A stretch of 44,773 nt of DNA from Candidatus Woesearchaeota archaeon (lineage in GTDB: Archaea; Nanobdellota; Nanobdellia; Woesearchaeales; UBA10216): assembly GCA_002688315.1 (NCBI GenBank), contig NZCN01000014.1, positions 1-44,773 on the forward strand. Reading direction: 5' to 3'. Numbering within the stretch: position 1 is the stretch's first letter; every line of letters starts with the position of its first letter. Below are positions 25,358-33,157 of the stretch, piece after piece. The notes beneath the pieces are model-generated. The model saw nothing but the letters and a program-made list of their open reading frames with translations. It did no database searches and was not told where the DNA came from. A program made the position numbers and the translations under genes.

Positions 25358-25981
25358 CTAGATATACCCTTTTATCAAAAGATTGCCTAGAGTGCTTATG
25401 CTTACGTTTACCCTTCCCTTAACATCTTTAGTTTCAATCAAGCCTAGCTGTTTAAGGCCTTCTGCTCTTAAGTTGCCATTGACGTGATAGCTTATAAGAG
25501 GCAAGCTCATTTTTGTTTCTTTTGATAACTTTTCCAAAGTTTTGGGGCTTTTGTATAGAAGCTTCAATATTGCAAGCTTTCGGTCTGTGAGTATTTTGTA
25601 GTATGAGAACCTTAATATTGGAAGCAGCATAACTTCATTTTGTTCGACGCCAAATGCTTTCAGGCCATTTACAAAAGCTGCACTAAGAGCTGCGCAAGTG
25701 CTTATTCTATCACCAGTCGCTACATTAACCAATATGTTAGTGTCTTTTTCAATTTGCTTAATTTTCGCTATTTTCTCAAACATGCCTTCAAGCAAATTTC
25801 CTTCAACTTCTTCAATATACGCATCTATCTTAAATCTTTCAAGGTCTTCTTTTGTTTTCTGCGCTATCTTAATGCGTTCAGGAGGCGTTATAAGAATTAC
25901 TTTCTGAGCCGGAAATTCCCGCAATCCTACAAACAAAGCGTCAATATTATCCCCTACTGGTGCTATAACAACGTTTCTCAT
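25358..25981 (-). CDS. CARF-like sensor plus winged-helix regulator
   Basis: 207 aa. The N-terminal 125 residues look like a Rossmann-type CARF domain: strand VVIAPVGDN, KVILITPPE, and especially ILVNVATGDRISTCAALSAA, the position of the nucleotide-binding N-x-T-G-x-R loop. The rest is a winged helix: TDRKLAILKLLYKSPKTLEKL, MSLPLISYHVNG, LGLIET. The layout matches Csa3/HFX_2341-type (DUF6293) archaeal regulators, some of which bind cyclic oligonucleotides. There is no CRISPR array or cas gene in the window. It is the first gene of a unit with the GCS2-like ligase. Confidence 0.75.
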   Translation of the reverse strand: MRNVVIAPVGDNIDALFVGLREFPAQKVILITPPERIKIAQKTKEDLERFKIDAYIEEVEGNLLEGMFEKIAKIKQIEKDTNILVNVATGDRISTCAALSAAFVNGLKAFGVEQNEVMLLPILRFSYYKILTDRKLAILKLLYKSPKTLEKLSKETKMSLPLISYHVNGNLRAEGLKQLGLIETKDVKGRVNVSISTLGNLLIKGYI

Positions 25982-26042
25982 AGTGTAAAACGAATTGTTA
26001 AATATTTAAATAGTTATGTTTAATATTAAAGAATAAGTTTAA

Positions 26043-26708
26043 TTAGCGTTTTTTCTTGAACAGTTTGAAAGCTTTGTCTACGTTTTTACTGAATCCAATG
26101 CCTAAGCCAATTCCTACTGCCAAAGATACTGAAAGAAGTATTGCTGAAAAAATCAAAAGAAGAACGTTTTTTAGAAAAGACAAATTAATGCCTTGCTGGT
26201 CGAGTGTTGTGAATACAATTACAAGCACCAAAAGCATCCTTGCAGAAATCTGTATTGCAGAATCATATTTTGTCCTGATTTCCCATATTTTATAGAGCAC
26301 AAAATCTATGAACACAAATCCAATAACAATCAGGATAATGTTTACTGTGATTATGAACGTCCATCTTGCAAGTTCCTGAGAGAGAATTTTAATAAAGCCT
26401 ATTTCCAGGAAAGATATTCCTTCTGCAAAGAAAACAAAAAACACAAACCATTTTGCTAATGTTCCAAAAAGTTTTGCAAGGCTTACTTTTCCGAAGCTGT
26501 CGTCCAAGTCCGCTTTTCTTAACCTTTTATCAAGATTCAGCCTGTACAATGCTTTTTTGACGACAAACCCGAAAACCTGAGCTACAAAATAGCCGATTAC
26601 TATGATAAGAGAGCCTTTCGTCAGGTTAGGGAGATAATTAACAAAATCTGTAGAATAACTCTGAAGCAATTCATGCACAACCCTGTAGACTTCATCACCA
26701 ATGCCCAT
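26043..26708 (-). CDS. MscS-type conserved TM-helix membrane protein
   Basis: 221 aa with four or five transmembrane helices. GSLIIVIGYFVAQVFGFVVKKALYR then SLAKLFGTLAKWFVFFVFF is the conserved TM-helix repeat found in mechanosensitive channel relatives. The final helix AVGIGLGIGFSKNVDKAFKLF has the Gly-rich pore-helix look of MscS. It stops where the MscS cytoplasmic beta domain would begin, so it is a short form. A role in osmotic relief is a family inference. ATG 26708. Confidence 0.8.
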   Translation of the reverse strand: MGIGDEVYRVVHELLQSYSTDFVNYLPNLTKGSLIIVIGYFVAQVFGFVVKKALYRLNLDKRLRKADLDDSFGKVSLAKLFGTLAKWFVFFVFFAEGISFLEIGFIKILSQELARWTFIITVNIILIVIGFVFIDFVLYKIWEIRTKYDSAIQISARMLLVLVIVFTTLDQQGINLSFLKNVLLLIFSAILLSVSLAVGIGLGIGFSKNVDKAFKLFKKKR

Positions 26709-26874
26709 TGCAGTCTCTTTTTCAAATAATTTATAGGGTTACTTATATTTAAAAGTATGCACAAGAAAAAATCCATAAATAACACTAATATTTTCAATAT
26801 AGAAAACAAATAAAGGCTATACCAAACCTTTATTAACTAGGGTGTTTTCCTAAATTTAGTTGTTAATCACAACA

Positions 26875-27000
26875 AACGCAAAATTAGGTCCTCTTATGAG
26901 AAAAGATGATTAAGAGCCACAGTTTGCGTTGAGCCCGTAATGCGTTACTCAAGGGAGCTTAGGCATTGCCTGCGAGGAACTTGGGAGTTAGTACGGGCTT
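26875..27000 (+). ncRNA. Candidate two-hairpin structured RNA (H/ACA-like?)
   Basis: The gap 26709-27221 has no convincing gene but holds two adjacent strong hairpins. Hairpin 1: AACGCAAA (26875-26882) with TTTGCGTT (26923-26930), an internal loop, CTCTTA/TAAGAG, and apical loop TGAGAAAAGATGAT that could form a K-loop (TGA facing GATGA). Hairpin 2 starts at once: GAGCCCGTA (26931-26939) with TACGGGCTT (26992-27000), then ACTCAAG/CTTGGGAGT with a GG bulge, then AGGC-ATT-GCCT. Internal loops and K-loop-like tips resemble archaeal H/ACA guide RNAs, but the ACA box is not placed perfectly (ACA at about 27009). Strand and identity are uncertain. Confidence 0.45.
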
Positions 27001-27221
27001 GCAGATTCACAGCATCATAATTAAATATTAAACAGAGCAAGTCAGTTCATCGCATTATCATTCATTATTACAGAGTAAGTTTAGTGGATAGTAATTGAAT
27101 AGTTTGATATTGACTTGTTCTAAGATAACAGGAGTAGTGTTTATATGTTCATCAATCACGTTAAAATTGAAGTTTGGAAATGAACAAGTAGATACTGCTT
27201 CTTGAATTGCGAGGGATAAAA

Positions 27222-28439
27222 ATGGGAAAAATAAGTCAAGTTTCATCAAAATACATTGTTAATGCAAGCATAAACATTGAAGGAGTAGTTGACAAGCCAG
27301 ACGTTATTGGCGCTGTTTTCGGCCAGACAGAAGGCTTGCTTGGCTCAGAACTTGAATTGCGCGAATTGCAGCGTTCTGGAAGAATTGGAAGAATAGAAGT
27401 AAATGTTGAAACCAGAGCTGGCAAAACCTCTGGAATGATTAACATACCTTCTTCGCTTGATAAAGCTGAAACAAGTATAATCGCTGCTGCGCTTGAAATC
27501 ATAGAGCGCATCGGTCCATGTAATGCTAAAATAAAAGTGCAGAAGATAGAAGACGTCAGAGTAAGCAAACGAAATTATGTTGTTAGCAGAGCAAAAGACC
27601 TGTTGAGAAACTTAGTTGACTCTTCAATGCCTGATTCTCAAGAGCTTGCAGATGAAGTTATGTTTGCAGTCCGTGTCATGGAAATCAAAGAATACGGAAA
27701 AGACAGGTTGCCTGCAGGCCCTTCAGTAGAGGATGGTGACGAAGTAATTGTTGTAGAAGGAAGAGCAGATGTTCTTAACCTGCTTAAGCAGGGAATAAAG
27801 AACACCATAGCAATGAATGGCTCTTCTGTTCCTGAAACAATAATTGAGCTTAGCAAGCAAAAAATAATGACTGTTTTTGTTGATGGAGATAGAGGCGGTG
27901 ATTTGATACTGAAATCACTTCTTATGGTTGCGAATATTGATTACGTAACAAAAGCTCCTGATGGAAAAGAAGTTGAGGAAATAACCAAAAAGGAAATTCA
28001 CCAGGCTTTAAGAGCAAGAGTTGTTCCACAGCAAATAAAGCTGGACAGAGCTCAGACTCCTGTTAGGCAAGCGCCTCAAATAAAAAGGCAGCCTCAGCAA
28101 AGACCTGCTGCTCCTGTTCAGCAAAAGCAAGCGCCTGCGCCTGCCATGAGCAGTCAGGAAAAAGATACTTTCCGCCAGATGTCTGAAGAACTTATAGGCA
28201 CAAGAGCAGCATACTTGCTAGACAGCAAACTAAACATTCTAGGAAAAGTTCCTGTTAGTGAACTCCAGCTTACGTTAAAAGGATTGAATAATGTGCACGC
28301 AATTGTCTTTGATGGCGTTGCTGACCACGAGTTCATAAAGACAGCAGAAGCTTCAGGAGTCAAGCACGTAATTGCCATGGACAACCGAGTAAAGCAAAAC
28401 GAAACTCCAATAAAAGTAGCAACAATTAACGAGCTTTGA
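27222..28439 (+). CDS. dnaG: Archaeal DnaG (TOPRIM primase-like, exosome-associated)
   Basis: 405 aa from ATG 27222, which follows a GAGGG site. The in-frame TTG five codons upstream is unlikely. Archaeal DnaG has primase activity in vitro and is a stable RNA-exosome component. N-terminal domain KYIVNASINIEGVVDKPDVIGAVFGQTEGLLG, then TOPRIM with VIVVEGRADVLNL and VFVDGDRGGDLIL. A Gln/Pro-rich linker (about residues 270-310) is followed by a C-terminal domain with GTRAAYLLD. All catalytic acidic residues are present. The 500-base stretch upstream is non-coding and contains a structured RNA candidate. Confidence 0.95.
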   Translation: MGKISQVSSKYIVNASINIEGVVDKPDVIGAVFGQTEGLLGSELELRELQRSGRIGRIEVNVETRAGKTSGMINIPSSLDKAETSIIAAALEIIERIGPCNAKIKVQKIEDVRVSKRNYVVSRAKDLLRNLVDSSMPDSQELADEVMFAVRVMEIKEYGKDRLPAGPSVEDGDEVIVVEGRADVLNLLKQGIKNTIAMNGSSVPETIIELSKQKIMTVFVDGDRGGDLILKSLLMVANIDYVTKAPDGKEVEEITKKEIHQALRARVVPQQIKLDRAQTPVRQAPQIKRQPQQRPAAPVQQKQAPAPAMSSQEKDTFRQMSEELIGTRAAYLLDSKLNILGKVPVSELQLTLKGLNNVHAIVFDGVADHEFIKTAEASGVKHVIAMDNRVKQNETPIKVATINEL

Positions 28440-28454
28440 TTTTTTTTATTTTTT
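28440..28454. terminator. T-rich terminator after dnaG
   Basis: TTTTTTTTATTTTTT directly after the dnaG stop codon. The convergent SurA-like gene ends at 28463. Confidence 0.45.
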
Positions 28455-28462
28455 AATTTAAT

Positions 28463-29074
28463 TTAGATAAGAATATCTATCTCAGCGCCTAGTTTTAAGC
28501 TGTTTATGTAGGATAGTATTATGTTTGCTTGTTTTCTGTCGATTAAGAACTGAACTATCTCTGCTTCAACGTCTTCAAAACTAACGTTTTTGTCTTTATA
28601 GTCTGTTTCATATATGCTTCTTACTTCTTCATTTTTAAGGATAGTCAATTCTTTCTTTTTTTTGTCAAACAGCTTGTTGATAACTGCTTGTTCAGTAAGT
28701 TTATCTGTCAATTCTTCAGGGGTCAGGTTTTGTTTTGCAATTATTCCAGGAACTCTGGATAAGTAAGGATTGATTTGCACTTTACGCAACTGGTCAATTT
28801 CTTCCTGGGTGATAAATATACCTTCTTCCTGAGCTGCCTGAATAAGCAGTCTTTTTTCAACCAGAAAATCAATGACGTCTATTCTTTCAACAGTTTCCTG
28901 TTGCTCTGCAGACAGAGTTGTTAATTCTTTGTCAATCTCATCCGAGTATATTGGCTGGCCGTTAACAAGTGCTTCAATTTCGCGAGTATCAGTTTCTGGT
29001 TTAAGATTATAAATAAAAACAACTGTAAAAACTACCATTAATAAAAGCAAGAACAAAATGATTTTTTTATCCAT
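28463..29074 (-). CDS. Membrane-anchored SurA N-terminal-like chaperone
   Basis: 203 aa. An N-terminal signal anchor (IILFLLLLMVVFTVVFIY, residues 5-22) is followed by a SurA/PpiD-type N-terminal domain: ALVNGQPIYSDEIDKEL, then DVIDFLVEKRLLIQAAQEEGI and TQEEIDQL. There is no parvulin PPIase domain, so it is a chaperone-type piece that should face outside the membrane. Such anchored SurA-N proteins are known in archaea, with substrates unknown. It precedes no gene in its own operon direction and follows the UBA-like coiled-coil gene by 44 bases. Confidence 0.82.
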   Translation of the reverse strand: MDKKIILFLLLLMVVFTVVFIYNLKPETDTREIEALVNGQPIYSDEIDKELTTLSAEQQETVERIDVIDFLVEKRLLIQAAQEEGIFITQEEIDQLRKVQINPYLSRVPGIIAKQNLTPEELTDKLTEQAVINKLFDKKKKELTILKNEEVRSIYETDYKDKNVSFEDVEAEIVQFLIDRKQANIILSYINSLKLGAEIDILI

Positions 29075-29118
29075 TTTTTATGTGTTTACACGCTCTAATT
29101 AAATATTTTACGGAGAAA

Positions 29119-29754
29119 TTAACGTTTTGTCTTACCTTTTTTAGCAAGTCTTGAGAGCTCGCTAACATTATCTGTGAGTGTTGGAAGTACTTTTTGGAAA
29201 ACAGTGTCCATTGCTTTCATGTCTGAGCTTACTGTTCGCATTGTCTTGTCGTATTCAGTAACTTTTCCAAGGACAGCTTTCTGGAGGTTGTCAGAGCTGC
29301 TCTTTAAATCATTTAGTCCTTGCTCAAGCCCTGCCATTTTGTTTTCCATTGTTTCTTTCCATTCAAGAAGCTTGTTTATTTCTTTCATAAGATCTTCCCA
29401 TTTTTCTTCTATTATTGATTCTGAAACTTCTTCTATTCTGTCATCATAATTTTCCTGGGGAACAATTGATTCTGTTTGCTGTTCTTCAAGGTTAGGCGGA
29501 ACATCTTCTTTCGGAGCTACAGGGATTGGTTGTGCTAATCCTGGTTCCACAGCTCCTTCAACAGGGCCAGCGTTCTTCAAGTCTGCCTGGTTCATTGCAT
29601 CAAATATCTGATGGGTTTTATAGCCGTTGCGCTGCAAGGCTTGAACTATTTGGTTGTTTGTAAAACCCTGATCTCTCATCTTAAGAACTTCGTCAACAGG
29701 AGTTGTTACTGTTTGTGCTTCTTCAACTTTTTTTCCTAAACCAAACAAGGCCAT
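29119..29754 (-). CDS. Coiled-coil protein with N-terminal UBA-like helix bundle
   Basis: 211 aa. Residues 18-60 (VDEVLKMRDQGFTNNQIVQALQRNGY) look like a UBA/CUE-like three-helix unit. A Pro/Glu-rich linker of about 50 residues and then a long coiled coil (SIIEEKWEDLMKEINKLL to SELSRLAKKGK) follow. No membrane segment. It lies between the SurA-like gene and the FlaC/E-like gene on the same strand, next to a pilus ATPase locus, so a cytoplasmic adaptor role is possible but not shown. Confidence 0.65.
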   Translation of the reverse strand: MALFGLGKKVEEAQTVTTPVDEVLKMRDQGFTNNQIVQALQRNGYKTHQIFDAMNQADLKNAGPVEGAVEPGLAQPIPVAPKEDVPPNLEEQQTESIVPQENYDDRIEEVSESIIEEKWEDLMKEINKLLEWKETMENKMAGLEQGLNDLKSSSDNLQKAVLGKVTEYDKTMRTVSSDMKAMDTVFQKVLPTLTDNVSELSRLAKKGKTKR

Positions 29755-29795
29755 GTTAGCTCAACTAGAACTTTTGCTTTAATAAACTTTTGTTT

Positions 29796-30194
29796 TTATT
29801 TATCTTTTTTCTCATCAATAAGTTCTTTCACTATTTTTTCTACCTGATTTTGTGTTACGAATTTTAGCGGGTCCCAATAGTCAAGGTATTTCTTTAAAGC
29901 TTGTACATCTTCTTTTCTGGCAAAGTCCTGAAGTTCTGCTGCCAAGTACTGCATTTTTTCGTTTAAGTCAGCAATTGTTTTTTTCATTTCTGCCAGGTCA
30001 TCATTTAGCAGCCGTATTTCTGAAGAAAGCTTGCGGTGGTGTTCTATCATGTTTTCTTCCATGACTTGGGAACGCCTTTCAAGGTTAGAATAACGCTCTT
30101 CCAGAACTCTAGAGCGTCTTGTTAGCTCAATGAAATCATTGCTTATTTCCGGTTCAGGTGCAGATTTTTTTCTGAATAACCCTTGTTGTGCCAT
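29796..30194 (-). CDS. FlaC/FlaD/E-like coiled-coil protein
   Basis: About 132 aa from ATG 30194 with a GGTGA ribosome-binding site. The upstream in-frame start lacks one. It has a long helix (RRSRVLEERYSNLERRSQ to DLNEKMQYLAAELQ) and then a small C-terminal module KYLDYWDPLKFVTQNQVEKIV, which resembles the short C-terminal domain of archaellum accessory proteins FlaC/D/E that form the cytoplasmic motor ring. The pilus ATPase/platform locus starts 740 bases away on the opposite strand. Assignment is tentative because coiled coils are easily confused. Confidence 0.6.
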   Translation of the reverse strand: MAQQGLFRKKSAPEPEISNDFIELTRRSRVLEERYSNLERRSQVMEENMIEHHRKLSSEIRLLNDDLAEMKKTIADLNEKMQYLAAELQDFARKEDVQALKKYLDYWDPLKFVTQNQVEKIVKELIDEKKDK

Positions 30195-30285
30195 TTCAAA
30201 AATCACCGAGTAGTGTATAAAAGGCATATAGCACTATTGACATTATTAAATATATCGGTTATAGAAACAACAGCTATGAAAATGG

Positions 30286-30798
30286 TTAGATGTCATCTAT
30301 AGTTTCCGCAGCTCTCTTTTGTCTCCAGACACGATTAGCAGGATGTTTTCCTGCAGCTAAACTGCTCAAATTTGATGCTTCGCTTGAATCAGGCAAATCC
30401 AAACCAGCAAATCTACCCCTTTCAACCATCGAATTATTCGCTGCGACAAAGCTTTCATACAGTTGAACAAAACGATTAGTTTCTTGTACTGCATCGCCAG
30501 TCATCACAAAAGTAACAATTGGTTTTATAAGAGACATGTATTGCCCAAGTAAGGGGTAGTCACGCATTCGATTTTCAGCAGCATAATAAATTCTGTTGCG
30601 AACAATGCCAGCAGGAATTTTAAGTTCTCTTGCAACAAGCTGGTGTGAGGATATAATTTCGCCGATTAGGCGGAACATATCTAAATCAGATGTGTGCTCT
30701 AAATACTCAGGAAACGTACCTTTAAGATCATCAATAATTTGTCTTATAGGTTGCCTAGTTAAAGCTTCTTCTGCTTTTATCCATTCTCTTGATACCAT
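30286..30798 (-). CDS. Hypothetical 170-aa protein
   Basis: Soluble, helical. REWIKAEEALTRQPIRQII at the N-terminus and ELKIPAGIVRNRIYYAAENR in the middle could include a helix-turn-helix-like segment. The C-terminus is polar and probably disordered (SSEASNLSSLAAGKHP). No Cys. ATG 30798 follows a TATAAAA-type box by about 15-25 bases. I do not recognise the family. It is divergent from the 739-aa ATPase gene. Confidence 0.62.
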   Translation of the reverse strand: MVSREWIKAEEALTRQPIRQIIDDLKGTFPEYLEHTSDLDMFRLIGEIISSHQLVARELKIPAGIVRNRIYYAAENRMRDYPLLGQYMSLIKPIVTFVMTGDAVQETNRFVQLYESFVAANNSMVERGRFAGLDLPDSSEASNLSSLAAGKHPANRVWRQKRAAETIDDI

Positions 30799-30933
30799 AG
30801 TATAAAAAGGAGTACATTCCAGTATAAAAAAGAGTAAGTTTTCAAATTTCTAGGTTTCGATAAATTCCGCAATACCTTTATAAAGACTATAAGTAAAATA
30901 ATAAGTTTAGTATAAAAATCTTTGGCTGTTAAA

Positions 30934-33153
30934 ATGGCTAAATGCCTTGATTACGAGTTTGTAAAAGAGGGTGACGATAGGGTTTTGCGGTTTGACTGTG
31001 AAGACTGTCCTTTCTTCCCTTCAATTGAAAGTAATGAAAGCTGTATGGTGGCAGCTATCAATGCTTTAATTGAGAATCCTTCTGCAACAAGAATTGTTTT
31101 TTCCCAAAAAAGGGATTACGAGTACGATTATGAACAAACATCCATGCTTATTGAAATTGCAAAGATACAATCACAACTTTCAAGGCAGCGAACATACCTT
31201 TTTGACAAAACAAAATCCGCACTTTTTGTACGCTTAAAAAATTTGTTTTATCACAAGCTAAAATCAGACCCTGTTGCTGCTTATTACGAACTCACAGGTC
31301 TTTACAAATCAGAGAAAGCAAAAAAAGACCGTTCTTCGCTAAGAGCAGCTTCTTTTCTGGAAAAAAGTTTGAAAGCAATTCAAGCTTCTAAGTTAATATC
31401 TGCTGCAAGAAAGTTCCCTTACAAATACGGTGAGCGTTCAATATACGGAAAAATATTCAGGCAGTACATTAAGCCGGATTTTATGTTTACGCGCTTGATG
31501 TCTGCTTTTCCTTTTGATGGAGAAGAAATTGACAATTATAGCGTCAACAATACAGAAGTAACTGTTTTCAAGCTTCCTGATACAGTCCAGAAACTTTACC
31601 ATATAATACCTCCAGAGTTTAAGCTTTCTGAAGAAAAATACGAGCTGCTTGATGAAGCTCGCAACATAATTGCCGAGCATAAGCCGGAAAAGTCAGAATT
31701 CATCGACCCAGAGCGAATGCGCCAGGTATTCTTTAATGTAGGCAATGACCTTATTGATGAGCTTGCTGAAAACAAGGGAATTCATTTGCGCACAAAGGAA
31801 ATTGAAGACCTTGCAGACATATTAGTAAGATATACAATAGGGTTTAGCCTCATAGAAGTTCTTCTGCAGGATGAGAAAGTTCAGGACATAACCATCAACA
31901 GTCCAATGGGAAGGCTTCCTGCGTTCATAGTTCATCAGGATTATGATGAATGCATGACAAACATTATACCAACTTTTAACGATGGAGAATCATGGGCAAC
32001 TAAATTGCGATTGATTTCTGGCAGGCCGCTTGATGAAGCTAACCCGATTCTTGATACAGAATTAGTATTGCCTTATGCCCGTGCAAGAGTTGCAGCTGTT
32101 AGCTCTCCTCTTAATGCTTCCGGGCTATCATATGCTTTCAGGCGTCATCGTGACAAGCCATGGACCTTTCCTTTGTTTATTAAAAACGGCATGATGACTC
32201 CGGCAGCAGCAGGCCTTCTTAGTTTTCTTATTGATGGGTCAAGAACAATGCTTATTGCAGGGACAAGAAGTGCAGGAAAAACAAGTTTTCTTGGCTCTTT
32301 AATGACTGAGGTTATGAGAAAATACCGTCTTATCACTGTTGAGGACACTTTAGAACTGCCAGTTTCTTCCTTGAAAAAGCTAAACTATAACATTCAGTCA
32401 TTGAAAGTTGCAGGAGCGCTTTCTTCAGGAACAGATGAATCCAATGCAGATGCAGGAATACGCTCTACATTGCGCTTGGGAGACTCTGGATTGATTGTGG
32501 GAGAGGTTCGTTCAACAGAAGCTCGCGCTTTATACGAGGCAATGCGCGTTGGTGCGTTAGCAAATGTTGTTGCAGGCACTATTCACGGAGAAAGCCCTTA
32601 CGGTGTTTTTGACCGTGTTGTTAACGACTTAGGAGTTCCCCGAACATCTTTTAAAGCAACAGATATAATAGTTGTTGCTAATCCAATTAAAAGTCCTGAT
32701 GGTCTGCATCGCTCCAGAAAAATTGTTCAGATTACAGAAGTTGGGAAGCTCTGGGAGCAGGACCCTTTAACCGAGCATGGATTCACTGATTTGATGAAGT
32801 ACAATGCTGCCTCCGACAATCTTGAAGCAACCTCAAGCCTTATGAATGGCGACTCTGAAATTCTGAAATCAGTTGCTTCTAACGTAAAAGAGTGGGCAAG
32901 CAGTTGGGATGCTGTATGGGACAATATCATGCTTCGCGCGAAAATAAAAGGAGCTATTGTCGAGGCCTCTGAAAAAGCTAACATGCCTGAAATACTTGAA
33001 GCTAAGTTTGTAGTTCCTGCAAATGACCAATTCCATAAAATTTCTGATGAGATTAAAAATGAGGTAGGCTCGCTTGATAACAAGAGAATATTCTTTGACT
33101 GGAATGAGTGGCTCAAGAAAAAATTAAAAAACGTTCAAACGGTTTACAGATAA
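30934..33153 (+). CDS. Large FlaI/TadA-type pilus or secretion ATPase
   Basis: About 739 aa from ATG 30934 (an in-frame TTG lies four codons earlier). It is much longer than the 482-aa ATPase at 7046. The N-terminal 250 residues begin with a Cys cluster (CEDCPFFPSIESNESC) and are lineage-specific. The motor follows: VQDITINSPMGRLP, Walker A AGTRSAGKTS near residue 445, ITVEDTLELP, Walker B region GLIVGEVRSTEARALYEAM, and the His box ANVVAGTIHGESPYGVF. The C-terminal 150 residues include TDLMKYNAASDNLEAT. Co-transcribed with the double-GspF protein 4 bases downstream. Confidence 0.93.
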   Translation: MAKCLDYEFVKEGDDRVLRFDCEDCPFFPSIESNESCMVAAINALIENPSATRIVFSQKRDYEYDYEQTSMLIEIAKIQSQLSRQRTYLFDKTKSALFVRLKNLFYHKLKSDPVAAYYELTGLYKSEKAKKDRSSLRAASFLEKSLKAIQASKLISAARKFPYKYGERSIYGKIFRQYIKPDFMFTRLMSAFPFDGEEIDNYSVNNTEVTVFKLPDTVQKLYHIIPPEFKLSEEKYELLDEARNIIAEHKPEKSEFIDPERMRQVFFNVGNDLIDELAENKGIHLRTKEIEDLADILVRYTIGFSLIEVLLQDEKVQDITINSPMGRLPAFIVHQDYDECMTNIIPTFNDGESWATKLRLISGRPLDEANPILDTELVLPYARARVAAVSSPLNASGLSYAFRRHRDKPWTFPLFIKNGMMTPAAAGLLSFLIDGSRTMLIAGTRSAGKTSFLGSLMTEVMRKYRLITVEDTLELPVSSLKKLNYNIQSLKVAGALSSGTDESNADAGIRSTLRLGDSGLIVGEVRSTEARALYEAMRVGALANVVAGTIHGESPYGVFDRVVNDLGVPRTSFKATDIIVVANPIKSPDGLHRSRKIVQITEVGKLWEQDPLTEHGFTDLMKYNAASDNLEATSSLMNGDSEILKSVASNVKEWASSWDAVWDNIMLRAKIKGAIVEASEKANMPEILEAKFVVPANDQFHKISDEIKNEVGSLDNKRIFFDWNEWLKKKLKNVQTVYR

Positions 33154-33157
33154 AGAA

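Noticed and set aside
26709-27221. SRP RNA or RNase P RNA
   Set aside because: Length is too short and I could not find the SRP S-domain core or the conserved RNase P motifs.
27058-27249. 63-aa minus-strand frame before dnaG
   Set aside because: Hydrophobic, no ribosome-binding site, overlaps the dnaG start. Looks like chance.
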